24,706 nucleotides of DNA from DATBDM01 sp036269915. Lineage in GTDB: Bacteria > Actinomycetota > Thermoleophilia > Solirubrobacterales > Solirubrobacteraceae. Below are positions 23,349 through 24,706 of the stretch, one piece after another. Position numbers and translations under genes: made by a program. Location of the stretch: positions 1 through 24,706 of the forward strand of contig DATBDM010000116.1 of the NCBI GenBank assembly GCA_036269915.1, read 5' to 3'. Numbering within the stretch: the first letter of the stretch is position 1; the number at the start of each line of letters is the position of its first letter. The notes under the pieces are model-generated. The model saw only the letters and a program-made list of their open reading frames with translations. It had not been told where the DNA came from and did not search any database.

Positions 23349-24706
23349 ACGAGATCGCCGCACGCCTCGGAGCCGTCGGGCTGCCAGCTCCGGTGTCCGA
23401 GCTCGCCGCCCGCGAGTGGGACGCGGTCGTCGTCGGCGGAGGCCACAACGGCCTGACCGCCGCGGCGTATCTGGCCCGCGCCGGGCGGAGCGTCCTCGTG
23501 CTCGAGCGCCGCGAGCGGCTCGGCGGCGCCTGCACGCTCGAGCAGCCGTTCCCCGACGACCGCTACGTCGTCAGCCCGTGCGCCTACGTCGTCGGCCTGC
23601 TCGACGATCGCGTGATCCGCGAGCTCGACCTGCGCCGCCGCGGCTTCGAGTGCTACGTCGCCGACCCGAACCTGTGGGTCCCGTTCGACGACGGTACGGC
23701 GTTCGCCCAGTGGCTCGACGACGCGCGCACGCAGGCGGGCCTCGAGGCGCTCGGCGTCTCCGAGCGCGACATCGCCGGCTACTGGGCCTACGAGGAGCTC
23801 TTCGACGAGATCCGCAAGCGCCTGCGCACCGGCCCGCGCGACGCGTGGGAGGGCGACTCGCCGAGCCGCGCCGAGATCGAGGAGCTGCTCGGAGGCGAGC
23901 AGGCGATGCTCGACGTGGTCTTCTCGGCCTCGATCGCCGAGGTCCTCGACGACCACATGTCCGACCAGCGCCTCAAGGACGCGCTCTTCGGCCAGGGCGT
24001 GATCGCGGCCTACGGCGGGCCCAAGGACGCCGGCACCGCGTCGATCAAGCTCATGCACTACCAGGGCGACCTCGAGGGCCAGGGCCCCGTCTGGGGCTAC
24101 GTGAAGGGCGGCATGGGGATGATCTCCTTCGCGATCGCCGACGCCGCGCGCGAGGCCGGCGCGATGCTCGCCTGCGGCGTGCCGGTCGGCGAGATCGTCC
24201 CCGAGACCGGCGTCCGGCTCGAGGATGGGACGCTGATCCGGGCCCGCACGGTGCTCTGCAACGCCGACCCCAAGGTCGCGCTGCGGCTGCTCGACGGCCA
24301 CGACGTCCCTGCCGACTGGCGCGCGCGCCTGCAGGCGTGGAAGGTCCGTAGCCCCGTCGTGAAGTTCAACGCCGCGCTGAACGCGCTGCCGCAGTGGACC
24401 GCCGCGCCCGGCGCGACGTGGCCGGCGCAGGCCACGATCGACGTCACGGGCGGGCTCGAGGACGCCCAGCGCTGCTTCGAGACGTGCGAGCGCGGCGAGC
24501 CCGCGGTCGGGTTCGGCGAGGTCTACATCCAGACGGGCTACGACCCCTCGCCCGCGCCGGCCGGGCGCCACCTGCTGAGCGTCTTCGGCCAGTACGCGCC
24601 GTACGAGCTCGCGACCGGCGACTGGGAGACCCGGCGCGAGGAGGTCGCGCGCCAGTTCATCGGCCTGATCGAGCGCTTCGCGCCCGGCTTCGGGCGGACG
24701 CTCGAG
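23345..24706 (+). CDS. FAD-dependent oxidoreductase, PYROXD2-like, partial (C-terminus beyond right edge)
   Basis: The first 454 residues of a second COG1233 flavoprotein. A leader of about 25 residues precedes the dinucleotide fold WDAVVVGGGHNGLTAAAYLARAG, followed by VLERRERLGGAC. Inner blocks YVKGGMGMISFAIADAAREAGA and AYGGPKDAGTASIKLMHYQG parallel those of the paralogue at 13581. The C-terminal FAD block is not in the window, and roughly 60-90 residues are probably missing. The ATG overlaps the CoA-synthetase stop (ATGA), so it is translationally coupled. A substrate close to that of the first paralogue, or a later step of the same pathway, is likely. Confidence 0.9.
   Translation, partial: MNEIAARLGAVGLPAPVSELAAREWDAVVVGGGHNGLTAAAYLARAGRSVLVLERRERLGGACTLEQPFPDDRYVVSPCAYVVGLLDDRVIRELDLRRRGFECYVADPNLWVPFDDGTAFAQWLDDARTQAGLEALGVSERDIAGYWAYEELFDEIRKRLRTGPRDAWEGDSPSRAEIEELLGGEQAMLDVVFSASIAEVLDDHMSDQRLKDALFGQGVIAAYGGPKDAGTASIKLMHYQGDLEGQGPVWGYVKGGMGMISFAIADAAREAGAMLACGVPVGEIVPETGVRLEDGTLIRARTVLCNADPKVALRLLDGHDVPADWRARLQAWKVRSPVVKFNAALNALPQWTAAPGATWPAQATIDVTGGLEDAQRCFETCERGEPAVGFGEVYIQTGYDPSPAPAGRHLLSVFGQYAPYELATGDWETRREEVARQFIGLIERFAPGFGRTLE

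Noticed and set aside
22406..24571. Long minus-strand open frame (721 codons) opposite the CoA ligase and second flavoprotein
   Set aside because: Its translation is low-complexity with no recognisable domain, and both plus-strand genes there have intact catalytic motifs.

Overview
The window is very GC-rich, densely coding DNA with strong actinobacterial character: GTG and TTG starts, 4-bp start/stop overlaps, and gaps mostly under 100 bp. The gene content and style suggest a soil actinobacterium of the Thermoleophilia/Solirubrobacterales type. That placement is an inference from composition and protein style; no rRNA or other marker gene is present. No tRNA, rRNA, CRISPR array, insertion sequence or prophage gene was seen, and no stretch over about 105 bp lacks a gene.

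Left part (1-4305). A minus-strand two-component system comes first; its histidine kinase runs off the left edge. A CRP-like palindrome lies just upstream of its response regulator. Next are a DNA-alkylation-repair pair (Ogt methyltransferase and a 2OG-Fe(II) oxygenase of the DUF2086/Oxygenase-NA type), a tiny membrane protein, a divergent permuted papain-like (YiiX/NlpC-P60-like) hydrolase, GreA, and another small membrane protein.

Middle part (4335-12343). A polytopic GT-C-like membrane protein and a family-2 glycosyltransferase lie on the minus strand. Divergent from them are a GalE-like epimerase and a protein that strongly resembles UDP-sulfoquinovose synthase (SqdB/SQD1/Agl3). Together they look like a surface-glycan or sulfosugar glycolipid locus. 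A MOSC-domain protein and a second, complete OmpR/EnvZ-type two-component system follow.

Right part (12409-24706, open at the right edge). This is the most interesting region: a catabolic and uptake locus. One plus-strand operon encodes a Rieske oxygenase, a PYROXD2-like FAD oxidoreductase and a complete polyamine-type ABC importer (lipoprotein, two permeases, ATPase), nearly all joined by GTGA or ATGA overlaps. A minus-strand TetR regulator then separates it from a second plus-strand operon: an acyl-CoA dehydrogenase, a single-chain NDP-forming acyl-CoA synthetase and a second PYROXD2-like FAD oxidoreductase cut by the window end. The working model is import of a small cationic (amine or betaine-like) compound, oxygenase and flavoenzyme attack, then CoA activation and dehydrogenation of the carbon skeleton. 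The substrate cannot be read from the sequence.
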